From Streptomyces roseicoloratus (GTDB lineage Bacteria > Actinomycetota > Actinomycetes > Streptomycetales > Streptomycetaceae): a DNA stretch of 64,000 nucleotides. Positions within the stretch are counted from its first letter, which is position 1. Each line of letters begins with the position of its first letter. The stretch is from assembly GCF_004117935.1 (NCBI RefSeq), contig NZ_SDOY01000170.1, positions 1 through 64,000 on the forward strand. The letters are read 5' to 3'. The notes under the pieces are model-generated. The model saw only the letters and a program-made list of their open reading frames with translations. It had not been told where the DNA came from and searched no databases. Positions 1 through 6,678 of this stretch are shown here, piece after piece. Position numbers and translations under genes: made by a program.

Positions 1-722
1 GCCAGCCAGGCCGCCAGCCGTGTGCGGAGCTCGCGTACGGCCAGGTCGTCGCGGCCGTAGCGCCAGAAGCTGACCTTCTCGGTCTCGGCCCGGCGGCGCA
101 TGCGGATGACGACCGACCGGTCCATGATCGTGTCGGGGAGGTCGCCGATTCCGGCGAGGGCGGCCATGGCGAAGGTGTCGAACTTGACCACCTCGTGGTT
201 GGGGCCGGTGACGCGCAGGGTGGGTCGGTTGCGCTGGTGGCCGGCGTTGAGCAGGCCGCGCATCTCCTCGTTCTTCTCCGCGACCTTCGGGCTGCCGAAG
301 ATGGTGTCGACCTCGTCCACGAGGAGCGTGGGCGGGTCGCCCTCGCCGATCGAGCGGAAGATCGCGGCGGCGGAGGCGTTGACCGTGATCAGCGGCTCGT
401 GGACCGCTTCGATCAGGACTTCGAGCAGCCGCGACTTGCCGCAGCGCTTGGCCGGTCCGACCACGGCCAGGCGCGGCGCATGCTGCCACACGGTCTGCAG
501 GTGGGTCGCAGCCGCCCACAGCGTGGTCGCGGTCAGGGCTTCGTCGCTCGGCATGACGACGTAGCGTCGGATGGCGTCCCGGAGCAGGTTCAGGACGTCT
601 ACGCCCTCGGGGTCCGGGGCAGGGGTGGGCGTGGGGGCGGTCGGCTGGCCGGGGACGGCGACCGGCGGCCAGGCGGCGGGAAGCGATGGCGTGTTCGGGG
701 TGGCTTCGTCCATACTGGACAT
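1..722 (-). CDS. DUF3631-like P-loop ATPase, 3' truncated by window edge
   Basis: About 240 N-terminal residues are present; the C terminus lies beyond the left edge. After a Pro/Ala-rich leader (residues ~10-40) there is a Walker A-like loop reading VVGPAKRCGKS (~residues 87-97) and a Walker B-like TLLVDEVD (~130). Arg-rich stretches follow. This layout matches the DUF3631 ATP-binding proteins common in actinobacterial integrative elements and phages, where their exact role (replication or helicase-like) is not settled. The ATG at 722 has GAGGAG four bases upstream; an internal ATG at 713 is an alternative. It is transcribed divergently from the XRE regulator. Confidence 0.72.
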   Translation of the reverse strand, partial: MSSMDEATPNTPSLPAAWPPVAVPGQPTAPTPTPAPDPEGVDVLNLLRDAIRRYVVMPSDEALTATTLWAAATHLQTVWQHAPRLAVVGPAKRCGKSRLLEVLIEAVHEPLITVNASAAAIFRSIGEGDPPTLLVDEVDTIFGSPKVAEKNEEMRGLLNAGHQRNRPTLRVTGPNHEVVKFDTFAMAALAGIGDLPDTIMDRSVVIRMRRRAETEKVSFWRYGRDDLAVRELRTRLAAWL

Positions 723-889
723 CGAGCTCCTCAATCTGCGGGCCATACGGGACGGCAATCCCGGCCATGCAGCTAGTCGTTCAGGGATGGGCGGCGTGAG
801 GTTTGCGCTTTGAGCCCCTCGGTGTCGCAAGCACCGGGGGGCTTTCTGTTTGTCGGTCTAGGCAATGGCGGTCTCCAGCGGTTCGGGGC

Positions 890-957
890 GGTGCGGTATG
901 TCTATCACTATGCACTACGCATAGATGCTTTGCAACTAGCATAAGGTGCTGTATTGT
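890..957 (+). promoter_or_regulatory. AT-rich operator/promoter region upstream of XRE gene
   Basis: This is a conspicuous AT-rich patch in GC-rich DNA. It holds a perfect inverted repeat CTATGC-N5-GCATAG (908-924). It also has two near-identical direct repeats, TGCACTACGCATA (911-923) and TGCAACTAGCATA (931-943), whose starts are 20 bp apart (two helical turns). A sigma70-like promoter fits on top: -35 TTGCAA (930-935), 16-bp spacer, -10 TATTGT (952-957). This looks like an autoregulated operator for the XRE protein, possibly also governing the divergent ATPase gene. Confidence 0.5.
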
Positions 958-1010
958 CTTTACTGGCCCTGCGGAGTGCAGCGGCACGCTGCGACAGGAA
1001 GGAGGGGCCG

Positions 1011-1505
1011 ATGTCGGACGATGAGCACGACGAGGAGCCAGAGGGTGTCCTGCTCAAGGGTGAGGAGAACGCCGCCAAGCGGATCAAGGCCGAGCGTGAC
1101 CAGCGCGGCTGGAGCACCACCACGCTCTCCGACCGCCTCAACGAGGCCGGCTACGAGATGAATCCGTCGGGGGTGTGGCGCATCGAGAACGGCAAGCGCC
1201 GCATCAACCTCGACGAGGCCATTGGATTCGCCGAGGTCTTCGGGGTGTCTCTGTCCAACCTGGTCGGCCCGCCGGGCCTGGCCGCCGCCGGCCGCACGAT
1301 GGAGCTCATCGACACCGTCGTGGCCGCCAGTGCGGCCGCCCAGCGAGCCCAGCACGCGTACCGCCGGGCCACCGCCGAACTCACCGCCTATCTCGATGAG
1401 CACCCGGACATCCGAGAGGCGGCCGACGTGATGGTCAGCAACGCCATCGCCGAGAGCACCATGAAGATCAACCAGGAGGAGTTCGGGCCGCCGCCCCAGG
1501 CGTAG
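1011..1505 (+). CDS. XRE-family helix-turn-helix regulator
   Basis: 164 aa. An N-terminal Cro/C1-type HTH spans ~residues 18-75: an AERDQRGWSTTTLSDRL helix pair, then a recognition segment PSGVWRIENGKRRINLDEAIGF and FGVSLSNLV. The C-terminal half is Ala-rich and helical and probably dimerises the protein. The ATG at 1011 is chosen because AGGAAGGAGG (996-1005) precedes it at normal spacing; an upstream in-frame ATG at 954 falls inside the promoter. The gene sits between the ATPase and xis-int, the usual place for the regulator of an integrative element. The repeated operator just upstream suggests autoregulation. Confidence 0.8.
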   Translation: MSDDEHDEEPEGVLLKGEENAAKRIKAERDQRGWSTTTLSDRLNEAGYEMNPSGVWRIENGKRRINLDEAIGFAEVFGVSLSNLVGPPGLAAAGRTMELIDTVVAASAAAQRAQHAYRRATAELTAYLDEHPDIREAADVMVSNAIAESTMKINQEEFGPPPQA

Positions 1506-1636
1506 CCCGCTCCTCCGGCCGCCCTGGACCGCAAACCCCAGTCCCCGGCCGCACCACACGCCCATCCCATCCCTGAACGACACCGGCCCGGCCGGGGTTG
1601 CCGCCCCAACCGCCGAGGCCAGGAGAGGACACCCAC

Positions 1637-1909
1637 TTGCGCCACACGGCAATACCCCACGCCTCCACTCGGCCCCGCACGGCGAAGGAGGTGAACAACA
1701 ACGACCGCCTGCTCACGGTTGACGAGGCCGCCGAACGCCTCGGCACCGGCGTCCGCTTCATCCGCCGACTCGTCGCCGAGCGCCGGATCCGCTACGTCAA
1801 GCTCGGCAAGCACGTCCGCATCGCCGACAGCGTGCTTAACGCGTACGTGGAGGAGCGCACGGTTCCCACGCTTCGCGACGCACGTTCCCGCTTCGGGAAG
1901 GCGGCCTGA
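1637..1909 (+). CDS. xis: Excisionase / MerR-like HTH (Xis)
   Basis: 90 aa with a compact winged-helix DNA-binding fold of the excisionase (HTH_17) type. The motif runs RLLTVDEAAERLGTGVRFIRR followed by VAERRIRYVKLGKHVRI and a short SVLNAYVEE helix. It should bind att DNA and direct the adjacent integrase toward excision. The stop codon overlaps the integrase ATG by one base, implying coupled translation. The TTG at 1637 has AGGAGAGG eight bases upstream. A GTG at 1691 would give the compact 72-aa form but its Shine-Dalgarno abuts the start codon; an ATG at 1598 is also possible. The family call is firm, the start is not. Confidence 0.78.
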   Translation: MRHTAIPHASTRPRTAKEVNNNDRLLTVDEAAERLGTGVRFIRRLVAERRIRYVKLGKHVRIADSVLNAYVEERTVPTLRDARSRFGKAA

Positions 1910-3060
1910 TGACGGGCCGCAAGCCGCAGCGGCGGCGTGAGTTCGGCACGGTGCGCCAGCTGCCCTCGGGGCGCTGGCAGGCGCGCTACTGGGCGCCGGA
2001 CGGGTCCCGGCGCACCGCCCCGGAGACCTTCGGGGCGAGGGCCGAGGCCCAGGACTGGCTGACCCTCACCAAGGCGGACATCCAGCGCAACGTCTGGGTG
2101 GACCCGGAGGTCGGGGCGGTCAACTTCGGGGAGTACGCCTGGAAGTGGGTGGTGGAGCGCGGGCTGTCCGCCACGACGGACGAGCTGTACCGCCGCCTGC
2201 TGCGGCTGCACATCCTGCCGTTCTTCGGCGAGGTGGACCTCGACGAGATCACTCCGCCGACGGTGCGAACCTGGCGGGCCGAGCGCCTCGCCGCCACCGG
2301 AGCCACGACCGTCGCCAAGTCCTACCGCCTCCTCAAAGCGATCATGGAGACGGCTGCGGACGACGAGCTGATCCGCCGCAACCCGTGCCGGATCAGGGGC
2401 GCGGGCAGTGAGAGGGCCAAGGAACGCACGACAGCCACCGTCGAGCAGGTCGACGCCCTTGCCGAGGCCCTCGGGATCCGCTGGCGCCTGATGGTGTACC
2501 TCGGCGCCTACGGCCCGATGCGCCCGGAGGAGCTGGCGGCTCTGCGCCGGACCTCGGTCACCCTCGACCCGCTCGCTGTACGGGTCACGGAGGCCGCTCC
2601 GGAACTGAACACCGGACGTCGCGTCGAGGGCGACACCAAATCCGCGGCCGGTGTCAGGACCATCCATTTGCCGGCCTTCCTGTACATGGAGGTCAAGCGG
2701 CACCTGGACTGGTTCGCGGAGAAGGAGCCCGACGGACTCCTGTTCGTGGGGGAGAAGGGAGCGCCCTTCCGGCGGACCACCTTCGGCCGGAAGTGGGCGA
2801 AGGCTCGTGCGGCGGTCGGCCTGCCGAAGGACTTCCGCTTCTACGACCTCCGGCACACGGGCCACACCCTCTCCACCCAGTCCGGCGCCACGCTCAAGGA
2901 CACGATGGTTCGCGCGGGCCAGTCCTCGGAGAAGGCCGCGATGATCTACCAGCACTCCGACGATGAACGTCAGCAGGAGGTCGCTGGGGGTATCGATGCA
3001 CGGGTCCGGGCGGCCCGTGACAAGCCGAAGGTCCTGCCGAGGCAGGCGCGAGAAGCCTGA
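1909..3060 (+). CDS. int: Tyrosine recombinase / site-specific integrase
   Basis: 383 aa. An N-terminal AP2-like arm-binding part (QLPSGRWQARYW) and a SAM-like core-binding domain (~70-175) precede the catalytic domain. Visible catalytic residues are Arg205 (GPMRPEEL), Lys244 in the beta-hairpin (DTKSAAGVRTI), Arg315 (FYDLRHTGHT) and nucleophile Tyr347 (MIYQHSDDE). The box II His is Tyr312, as in many actinobacterial element integrases. The usual His of the GHSS motif is Gln338 (RAGQSS). The gene follows xis with a 1-base overlap and points toward the tRNA-Gly attachment region. It is full length with no frameshift, so probably active, subject to the Gln substitution. Confidence 0.92.
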   Translation: MTGRKPQRRREFGTVRQLPSGRWQARYWAPDGSRRTAPETFGARAEAQDWLTLTKADIQRNVWVDPEVGAVNFGEYAWKWVVERGLSATTDELYRRLLRLHILPFFGEVDLDEITPPTVRTWRAERLAATGATTVAKSYRLLKAIMETAADDELIRRNPCRIRGAGSERAKERTTATVEQVDALAEALGIRWRLMVYLGAYGPMRPEELAALRRTSVTLDPLAVRVTEAAPELNTGRRVEGDTKSAAGVRTIHLPAFLYMEVKRHLDWFAEKEPDGLLFVGEKGAPFRRTTFGRKWAKARAAVGLPKDFRFYDLRHTGHTLSTQSGATLKDTMVRAGQSSEKAAMIYQHSDDERQQEVAGGIDARVRAARDKPKVLPRQAREA

Positions 3061-3140
3061 TGATTCGGGGCCGGGTAGGCAGAGCGCCTACCCGGCCCCG
3101 AGGGCAGGTCATCCACAGCCTGTCCACAGGATTGGGTAGT

Positions 3141-3644
3141 TCACCTGGTTGCTGGCTCTGCCGCGAGGCGGGCTCGCTTCTCGGCGCGTGGTTCCGCATT
3201 CCAGCCGGGCAGGAACGCCGACAGCATCGGGTCGCTTTCGATCCTCTGCTGGGTAAGCCGCATGCCCTCATCGATGACCGCGTCCCACTTCTCTGTGGCG
3301 AGCTCGACCCGGCAGGGCAAGCCCTTGATGATCTCCTCGTTCACGGTCAGGTAGTTCGATGCCCGCCTTGCGGCCCCACGGGCCGTGGGCACGTAGGCGT
3401 CGACGCCAGCCTGGTCAGGAAGCAGGGAGATGAGGACAGCGTCCCCGTCTTCGGCGATCTTTCGCGCCGCCTTGTGGGCTGCCGAGAGCTCTCCCTTGGA
3501 GGGCTCCCGCTCCAGCACCTTGATCAGGGTGCTGCGGATGCTGACTGTGTCCCGACAGGCCAACTCATGCTGCAGGGCCTGGCGGAAGGTCTCCGTCATC
3601 GATGCCATGGCCGCGATTGTCACGACCGGCGGGGCTGGCGTCAT
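3141..3644 (-). CDS. Hypothetical protein of the integrated element
   Basis: 167 aa from the ATG at 3644; ATGs at 3608 and 3599 are equally weak alternatives, since none has a Shine-Dalgarno. I do not recognise the family. It is mostly charged and helical, with no membrane segment or signal peptide. A central segment reads DAYVPTARGAARRASNYLTVNEEIIKG, and the C terminus is basic (AEKRARLAA). Codon use is less GC-biased than in the core genes, as expected for accessory DNA. It lies between int and the tRNA end, converging on int, a position often held by element cargo or maintenance genes. No function is assigned. Confidence 0.5.
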   Translation of the reverse strand: MTPAPPVVTIAAMASMTETFRQALQHELACRDTVSIRSTLIKVLEREPSKGELSAAHKAARKIAEDGDAVLISLLPDQAGVDAYVPTARGAARRASNYLTVNEEIIKGLPCRVELATEKWDAVIDEGMRLTQQRIESDPMLSAFLPGWNAEPRAEKRARLAAEPATR

Positions 3645-3897
3645 GCACTTGAGATCGGGCTCGCCGTGTGTCCCCCCGGACGGCAGACACCCGTGAGACG
3701 TGGCTGCCGATCGCCGAGCGAGCGTCGCGAATCCATGGCCGAGCGTGACGCAGGTCACTGGAAATGCGTCTCGCCATTCGGGCCCGCGACCTGCCTGGGT
3801 GATGCGCGTGGTGCACCAGAGGGGATCCGGGCAGGGCATTCCCGCGAGTTGGGGCACGCGGAGGGCACGGCAGCCCCCGACAGGTCTAGACAACGAC
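3645..3897. other. Intergenic stretch between element gene and tRNA
   Basis: About 250 bases with no convincing gene on either strand. Open frames here have non-coding codon use. It presumably contains the promoter of the minus-strand gene ending at 3141 and the outer part of attR. I see no strong promoter hexamers. Confidence 0.35.
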
Positions 3898-3926
3898 GAA
3901 GGCCCAGGTCTCTGACCTGGGCCTTC
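3898..3926 (-). terminator. Rho-independent-type hairpin downstream of tRNA-Gly
   Basis: A perfect 13-bp inverted repeat, GAAGGCCCAGGTC / GACCTGGGCCTTC, is separated by three bases. It begins eight bases beyond the tRNA 3' end on the minus strand. The symmetric stem could also stop transcripts arriving from the element. Confidence 0.7.
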
Positions 3927-3933
3927 GTTCAAG

Positions 3934-4004
3934 AGCGGATGACGGGAATCGAACCCGCGCTATAAGCTTGGGAAGCTCATGTTCTACCATTAAACTACAT
4001 CCGC
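3934..4004 (-). tRNA. tRNA-Gly (anticodon CCC)
   Basis: The minus strand folds as a full cloverleaf: acceptor GCGGATG pairs with CATCCGC. The T loop carries GGTTCGATTCC, and the anticodon loop TTCCCAA gives anticodon CCC reading GGG. Length is 71 nt with no encoded CCA. The 3' end faces the integrase side, consistent with use of this tRNA as the attachment site of the neighbouring element; the gene stays intact. Confidence 0.93.
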
Positions 4005-4182
4005 AAACGCCGTCGAAGATCGATCCGGCATCGTTGCACACTGTACCCCATCCCGCCCCCCGGACGAAGCGCCTCTCCGGAGCGGAAGGCCGGTGAAGGT
4101 GGTCGGAGTGCCCTCCCCGGGGGTGGGGCGTCGATCCCCTAATGTGGCTGTCTCGTCCACCACTTGTCGGGGAAGGGACTTG

Positions 4183-4356
4183 ATGGGTTCGATGGAGCGC
4201 ACCGTCGTCCGTTGTGCCGAGGGGCACGTGTTCAGTACTGCTTCGTTTCCGCTCGCGCAGCTCGGTGCCGGGCGGATCGGGCCCGCGCGGCTGATCCGAT
4301 GCCCGCGGTGTGCGCGGCTGCGGCACGCGGTGCCCGTGGAGCTCGAGCGGCGCTGA
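4183..4356 (+). CDS. Small zinc-ribbon-like protein
   Basis: 57 aa. Two Cys/His-type knuckles are visible: VRCAEGHVFST near the N terminus and IRCPRCARLRHAV near the C terminus. These look like a minimal zinc ribbon, though only three cysteines plus histidines are available. The ATG at 4183 follows a GGGGAAGGGA stretch; longer upstream readings are non-coding. Position just upstream of dcd is a familiar streptomycete neighbourhood, but a terminator hairpin separates the two. The partner or nucleic acid bound is unknown. Confidence 0.65.
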   Translation: MGSMERTVVRCAEGHVFSTASFPLAQLGAGRIGPARLIRCPRCARLRHAVPVELERR

Positions 4357-4365
4357 CGAGGGAAA

Positions 4366-4402
4366 GGGCGTGGAGTCTCCCGATTGGGGGAGCTCCGCGC
4401 CC
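4366..4402 (+). terminator. Hairpin between small zinc-ribbon gene and dcd
   Basis: A 16-bp stem with two G-U wobbles: GGGCGTGGAGTCTCCC, loop GATT, then GGGGGAGCTCCGCGCCC. It lies 9 bases after the upstream stop and 18 bases before the dcd start, so it ends the upstream transcript or could attenuate dcd. Confidence 0.55.
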
Positions 4403-4420
4403 TCTGCGTATCGTGGGAGC

Positions 4421-4996
4421 GTGCTTCTCTCAGACAAGGACATCCGGGCCGAGATCGATGCCGGGCGGGTGCGCATCGACCCGTACGACGAATCCATGGT
4501 GCAGCCCTCGAGCATCGACGTGAGGCTTGACCGCTTCTTCCGGGTGTTCGAGAACCACCGCTACCCGCACATCGATCCCGCCGTCGAGCAGCTCGACCTG
4601 ACGCGCGAGGTCGAGCCGGAGGGCGACGAGGCGTTCATCCTGCACCCGGGCGAGTTCGTGCTCGCCTCGACCTACGAGGTCATCACCCTGCCGGACGACA
4701 TCGCCTCCCGCCTGGAGGGGAAGAGCTCCCTGGGGCGGCTCGGTCTCGTCACGCACTCCACCGCGGGGTTCATCGACCCCGGGTTCTCCGGGCACGTGAC
4801 CCTGGAGCTGTCGAACCTCGCCACCCTGCCGATCAAGCTCTGGCCGGGGATGAAGATCGGGCAGCTGTGCATGTTCCGCCTCAGCTCGCCCGCCGAGTTC
4901 CCGTACGGCAGCGAACGGTACGGGTCGCGGTACCAGGGCCAGCGGGGCCCCACCGCCTCCCGCTCGTACATGAACTTCCATCGGACCCAGGTGTGA
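4421..4996 (+). CDS. dcd: dCTP deaminase
   Basis: 191 aa, the standard length. The protein deaminates dCTP to dUTP (or directly to dUMP if bifunctional) for thymidylate supply. Recognisable family signatures are VQPSSIDVRLD near the N terminus, EGKSSLGRLGL with the catalytic Ser/Arg region, THSTAGFIDPGFSGHVTLEL with the catalytic Glu, and a nucleotide-covering C-terminal tail (GSRYQGQRGPTASR). The GTG start at 4421 gives the canonical N terminus MLLSDKDIRAEI. A phosphoribosyltransferase gene follows after 12 bases, suggesting a two-gene nucleotide-metabolism operon. Confidence 0.95.
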   Translation: MLLSDKDIRAEIDAGRVRIDPYDESMVQPSSIDVRLDRFFRVFENHRYPHIDPAVEQLDLTREVEPEGDEAFILHPGEFVLASTYEVITLPDDIASRLEGKSSLGRLGLVTHSTAGFIDPGFSGHVTLELSNLATLPIKLWPGMKIGQLCMFRLSSPAEFPYGSERYGSRYQGQRGPTASRSYMNFHRTQV

Positions 4997-5008
4997 GGCG
5001 GTAGCCGC

Positions 5009-5506
5009 ATGAGTGACGTACGCGAGAACCTGACGTACGAGGGCTTCGGGCACGCCGTCCGCGAGCTCGCCCAGACCATCGCCGACGACGGCTACGAGCC
5101 CGACATCGTGCTCTCCATCGCCCGCGGCGGCGTCTTCGTCGCCGGCGGTCTGGCCTACGCCCTCGACTGCAAGAACATCCACCTCGTGAACGTGGAGTTC
5201 TACACCGGCGTCGGCACCACCCTGGAGATGCCGGTCATGCTCGCGCCCGTTCCCAACGCGATCGACTTCTCCGACAAGAAGGTCCTGATCGCCGACGACG
5301 TCGCCGACACCGGCAAGACCCTCAAGCTCGTCCACGACTTCTGCGTCGACCACGTCGCCGAGGTCCGCTCCGCCGTCATCTACGAGAAGTCGCACTCCCT
5401 CGTGAAGTGCGAGTACGTGTGGAAGAAGACGGACGAGTGGATCAACTTCCCCTGGAGCGTCCTGCCGCCCGTCGTCAAGCGCGAGGGCCAGGTCCTCGAC
5501 GCCTGA
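5009..5506 (+). CDS. Phosphoribosyltransferase (COG2236-type)
   Basis: 165 aa with a PRTase fold. The PRPP-binding loop is VLIADDVADTGKTL (~residues 92-105), and a pyrophosphate-loop-like SIARGGVFVAGGLA lies near residue 37. The flanking Trp-rich C terminus (EYVWKKTDEWINFPWS) is characteristic of the GPT/HGPRT-like group that acts on purine bases such as xanthine or hypoxanthine; the actual base is not determinable here. It starts 12 bases after dcd and is probably co-transcribed. A strong terminator follows at 5557. Confidence 0.85.
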   Translation: MSDVRENLTYEGFGHAVRELAQTIADDGYEPDIVLSIARGGVFVAGGLAYALDCKNIHLVNVEFYTGVGTTLEMPVMLAPVPNAIDFSDKKVLIADDVADTGKTLKLVHDFCVDHVAEVRSAVIYEKSHSLVKCEYVWKKTDEWINFPWSVLPPVVKREGQVLDA

Positions 5507-5556
5507 GCCGCCGGCCCGGTCGGCCCCGGCCGGCCCGCCGGCATCGGCCTGGCAGC

Positions 5557-5596
5557 GCGAGGAGGCCCCCACCGTTCCTGGTGGGGGCCTCCTCGC
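5557..5596. terminator. Strong bidirectional hairpin
   Basis: A perfect 16-bp stem, GCGAGGAGGCCCCCAC / GTGGGGGCCTCCTCGC, with an 8-base loop. It lies between the convergent phosphoribosyltransferase and Yip1 genes and can serve both. Confidence 0.8.
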
Positions 5597-5636
5597 GTCC
5601 CGGTCGGGTGCGTCGTGCCTGCGGACGGCGGCGCCG

Positions 5637-6518
5637 TTACAGCGTGCCCAGCTTGATCAGGCTCAGCAGGGCCACCAGCTGGATCGCCGACGCGCCCAGG
5701 GCCTTCGGCCAGGGCAGGTCGTGGGAGCGGCTCACCATCAGCGTGAACAGCGCGCCCGCCGCCAGCCAGGTCGCCCAGCCGATGACCTGGACCAGGCCGT
5801 TCTCGCCGCCCAGGAACAGGGCGAAGACGAGGCGCGGCGCGTCGGTGATCGACATGATCAGCATGGACAGGCCCACCGTCGGCTGCCAGGAGCCCTCGCC
5901 GCCCAGCTGGCGGGCCAGCGTGTGGGTCACCGCGCCCAGGATCAGTCCGCCGACGACGAAGCCGAGTCCGGTCATCAGGACGTACGGGATCGCCGTCGAC
6001 AGCGTCGCGTTGATCGCCTCTTCGCGCGCCTGGTCGAAGCCGAAGATCGCCAGGAGTCCGTAGAGGAACGTGACGACCAGCGCCGGGCCCCACACCGCGT
6101 GGTCCCGCATCCGCAGGAAGGTGTCCGCCGGGCGCAGCACGATGCCGCTCAGGAGGCCCTTCCAGGGCAGCCGCGGGCCCGTCGGCACGACGGGTGCCGG
6201 ACCGGCCTCGTACGGCGCGCCCTGGCCGTACGGGTCGTCGTGGACGCTGAAGGCCTGGGTGTGGCCCGGGTTGTTCGCGGCGTAGTGCTGCTGCGGGTGC
6301 TGCTGCGGCGCGTGCGGGTCGCCGAAGTACTCCGGCTCGCCGTACGGCGCCTGGCCGCCCTGCTGCTGCGCCCACTGCTGCTGCGGGTGCTGCTGCCGCG
6401 GCGGGTACTGCTGCGGGTACGACGGCGGCGGCGCGTTGTACCCGTACGGCGCCTGCTGCTGCGGTTGTTGTCGCGGGGGGCCGCCTGCCCGGCCGCGTCC
6501 GTTCCTGAATCCAGCCAC
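5637..6518 (-). CDS. Yip1-domain integral membrane protein
   Basis: 293 aa. The first ~120 residues are a low-complexity Gln/Pro/Tyr-rich cytoplasmic tail (QQPQQQAPYGYN and several QQHPQQ clusters). Five hydrophobic segments follow: VWGPALVVTFLYGLLAIFGF, IPYVLMTGLGFVVGGLILGA, a MLIMS segment, a VIGWATWLAAGALFTLMV segment and a C-terminal one. Streptomycete Yip1-family proteins have no established function. The GTG at 6518 gives the common family N terminus MAGFRNGRGR; a longer ATG start at 6587 is possible. No clear ribosome binding site is seen. It is flanked by strong terminators. Confidence 0.75.
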   Translation of the reverse strand: MAGFRNGRGRAGGPPRQQPQQQAPYGYNAPPPSYPQQYPPRQQHPQQQWAQQQGGQAPYGEPEYFGDPHAPQQHPQQHYAANNPGHTQAFSVHDDPYGQGAPYEAGPAPVVPTGPRLPWKGLLSGIVLRPADTFLRMRDHAVWGPALVVTFLYGLLAIFGFDQAREEAINATLSTAIPYVLMTGLGFVVGGLILGAVTHTLARQLGGEGSWQPTVGLSMLIMSITDAPRLVFALFLGGENGLVQVIGWATWLAAGALFTLMVSRSHDLPWPKALGASAIQLVALLSLIKLGTL

Positions 6519-6610
6519 GTCATGAAACGTACCCGGTCGCGCCGTGCGCTCGCGCATCACGGGCATTGTGCGGCAGAGCTGTGACATCCCCTAGGGGACG
6601 CGGAGCGAGC

Positions 6611-6649
6611 GGAAGGGCCGCCCCGCGTGACGCGCGGGGCGGCCCTTCC
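6611..6649. terminator. Long GC hairpin between Yip1 and Fe-S genes
   Basis: A perfect 17-bp stem, GGAAGGGCCGCCCCGCG / CGCGGGGCGGCCCTTCC, with a 5-base loop. It is extended by an outer CGAGC/GCTCG pair. It sits just downstream of the minus-strand Fe-S protein gene. Confidence 0.8.
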
Positions 6650-6678
6650 GGTTCGCTCGGGGTGTCCTCCGGCAGCGG

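Larger units (their letters stand above)
1..3934. mobile_element. Right end of an integrated AICE/pSAM2-like element
   Basis: A DUF3631-type ATPase, an XRE regulator, an excisionase and a tyrosine integrase (order xis-int, 1-base overlap) are followed by an unknown gene and then by a tRNA-Gly gene whose 3' end points at the element. Order xis-int-att with the att core in a tRNA 3' end is the usual arrangement of actinomycete integrative and conjugative elements. The left end, replication/transfer genes and attL lie outside the window, so the core repeat cannot be defined. The right boundary near the tRNA 3' end is inferred. Confidence 0.6.

Noticed and set aside
3645..3932. N-terminal extension of the minus-strand gene ending at 3141
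   Set aside because: The extension has non-coding composition and would run through the hairpin next to the tRNA.
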